This document shows positions 59,001 through 60,000 of a DNA stretch of 60,000 nucleotides, piece after piece. How positions within the stretch are numbered: position 1 is the stretch's first letter; each line of letters opens with the position of its first letter. This DNA comes from Adiantum capillus-veneris. Taxonomy: Eukaryota > Streptophyta > Polypodiopsida > Polypodiales > Pteridaceae. The notes beneath the pieces were generated by a model, which saw only the letters and a list, made by a program, of their open reading frames with translations, made no database searches and was not told the DNA's origin. The translations under genes were made by a program, and so were the position numbers. The stretch covers positions 31,099,446 through 31,159,445 of the forward strand of contig CM043969.1 of the NCBI GenBank assembly GCA_014529385.2, in the 5' to 3' direction.

Positions 59001-59280
59001 AATCTTGAACAGCTCCCACTGCACGTAACCATGGTCTGCCCAGTATAATAGGATATGCTCCCAACCCTGCTGGCATCACATGAAAATCAACCACTGCCTT
59101 TGCATCATATTCCTCCACTTCTAAGCTCTTTACAACACCCAAGAATTTTACTTTTTGATGGTTTGCCAATCTGATCCGAAACCCTGACACCCCAGCCACT
59201 GTGAGACCCATCTTCTCAACGCATGAGTGTGTTATGACGCATATTTGGGCTCCGCCATCCACACAACAGGCAAAGGACAT
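56050..59280 (-). pseudogene. pol of element B: protease (truncated), RT, dual RNase H, integrase N-terminal part
   Basis: Minus-strand frame from ATG 59280, open for 757 codons to TGA 57009-57007, then open in the same frame to the insertion. Protease DGGAQ is at residues 8-12, so its N-terminal strand is missing. RT has DGFSGYFQ and FMDDFCVY (Asp410-411). The first RNase H is degenerate (FYVNPSVGDDAIGAMLLQ, Asn where Asp is usual). A second, archaeal-type RNase H has FFDGSY (Asp701), NNEAEYA (Glu739) and KGDALLVV after the TGA. Dual RNase H is known from the Tat lineage. Integrase shows HHCC, two Asp blocks and NERFN (Glu codon 56073-56071) about seven codons before the insertion. The TGA (probably from CGA) and the insertion inactivate it. 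Confidence 0.85.
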
Positions 59281-60000
59281 TCCAGGATCTCTCTCAATCT
59301 TCTTGGCCCAAACATAAAGACTATGCGCTGCTGGAAAAAGATCTTCCTGGACACATGAACATGAATTTGAATTCTTTGAGTTAAATGAAAAGGAGTGAAC
59401 TGAGGGCCATTTTGATCATCCATTAAAGCCAACCATGAAGCTCCCAAGAAGGCACACCTGACTCAACCTCTGATTTTGCCAAAATTTCAGCAGCATAACA
59501 GCATAAATGGCTCAAAATACCAAAAAACCAGCCATCATAACTTGGGAAAATTTCGACAGAGTTTCCCCAGAAGTAGAGCAGTAGGAACCCAAAATATAGA
59601 CTGTATCTGTATGCATAAACTGCCAACAATAGAACCCGAGCATCAAATAGGACTCACTAGTACATAGCCTATGGCGAGGTCACAAAAAGGGTGCTCCAGC
59701 TACCTGTATCACCGAAAGGATCTCTACATTTGAGAATCCCCCAGCTCAATAAAAACCTCACGCTATCGACCCTCACACGAAGGCTAATGCAAATCGCGTA
59801 TAGTAAAGTCTCAGAAATGACTATCTTCCAGACCAAGTCTCAGAAATGGCTGGGACTGCCAAATACAACCAAGTATGGCTCCACAAATGCGTACAATGGC
59901 AGTTTCCACAAGTAACGTACAATCCAGCAGACAATGCACTCAAATAGGCGCCAAGTGATGCATTCCCACAACAACTGCAAGTGACATCACTGCTAGTATA
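59281..60000 (-). other. leader of element B
   Basis: Collinear with 3270-3990 of element A on the opposite strand, including CCTTTGCCTGTTGT at the inner end, where A goes on toward gag but B goes straight into protease. Short open stretches here (59629-59423, 59447-59232) match equally decayed stretches in A and are not supported as genes. Confidence 0.7.

Larger units (their letters stand above)
45393..60000 (-). mobile_element. Element B: Tat-like Ty3 with pol but no gag, interrupted, runs off the right edge
   Basis: On the minus strand: leader (60000-59281), pol frame from 59280, integrase interrupted by the young chromovirus (56049-47208), integrase end to 46555, purine tract and 3' LTR (46526-45393). 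By alignment with A, the 5' LTR should end about 130 bp beyond 60000. Two RNase H regions place it in the Tat lineage. Only one in-frame stop was found outside the insertion, so B is not very old, but gag and the protease N-terminus are missing. Confidence 0.8.

Overview
The window reads as intergenic or heterochromatic DNA of a land plant with a large, repeat-rich genome. It contains plant-type Ty3 LTR retrotransposons (one lineage with a chromodomain and an initiator-Met primer site, one with a second RNase H as in the Tat lineage), a MULE transposase relic, a plant L1-like LINE, hAT-type MITEs and short GT-AG introns. I see no bacterial-style operon, tRNA, rRNA, CRISPR array or intact ordinary host gene. 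The species cannot be read from the sequence; a fern, lycophyte or gymnosperm is only a guess.

Layout. 1-8610: an LTR element with no pol (called D) encoding a broken coiled-coil gag-like protein, split by a gag-only Tat-like element (A, 2831-6859). 8611-18820: a mosaic of at least two decayed Ty3 copies (LTR blocks E and F, gag with CCHC knuckle, protease, integrase tail, internal duplications). 18821-23151: short tandem repeats, then a multi-exon MULE transposase pseudogene on the minus strand. 23152-27042: three tandem hAT MITEs, a 100-bp hairpin, and a decayed minus-strand coding remnant carrying a fourth MITE. 27043-31368: a multi-exon plus-strand pseudogene (H) with a ParB-like motif, a possible methyltransferase-like tail and a 253-bp exon triplication. 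31400-35461: a dead LINE. 35462-42075: LTR blocks and a decayed Ty3 element (G) on the minus strand around a plus-strand LTR F. 42076-45392: the 5' part of a second D-family element (C), whose leader holds a roughly 289-bp tandem array built around palindromes. 45393-60000: a minus-strand Tat-like element (B) with pol but no gag, into whose integrase an intact 8842-bp chromovirus (47208-56049) has inserted recently.

How the parts relate. The only gene that looks fully functional is the 1593-residue gag-pol of the young chromovirus: its LTRs are 1643 bp each and differ at three positions, with a TACCA target duplication. A and B share LTRs and leader but keep complementary halves of the coding capacity (gag in A, pol in B). 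The insertion order visible is A into D; D next to or into an E-type element; C against the G LTR; B into C; the chromovirus into B. Most other long open frames are microsatellite translations, antisense shadows or LTR sequence and are omitted.
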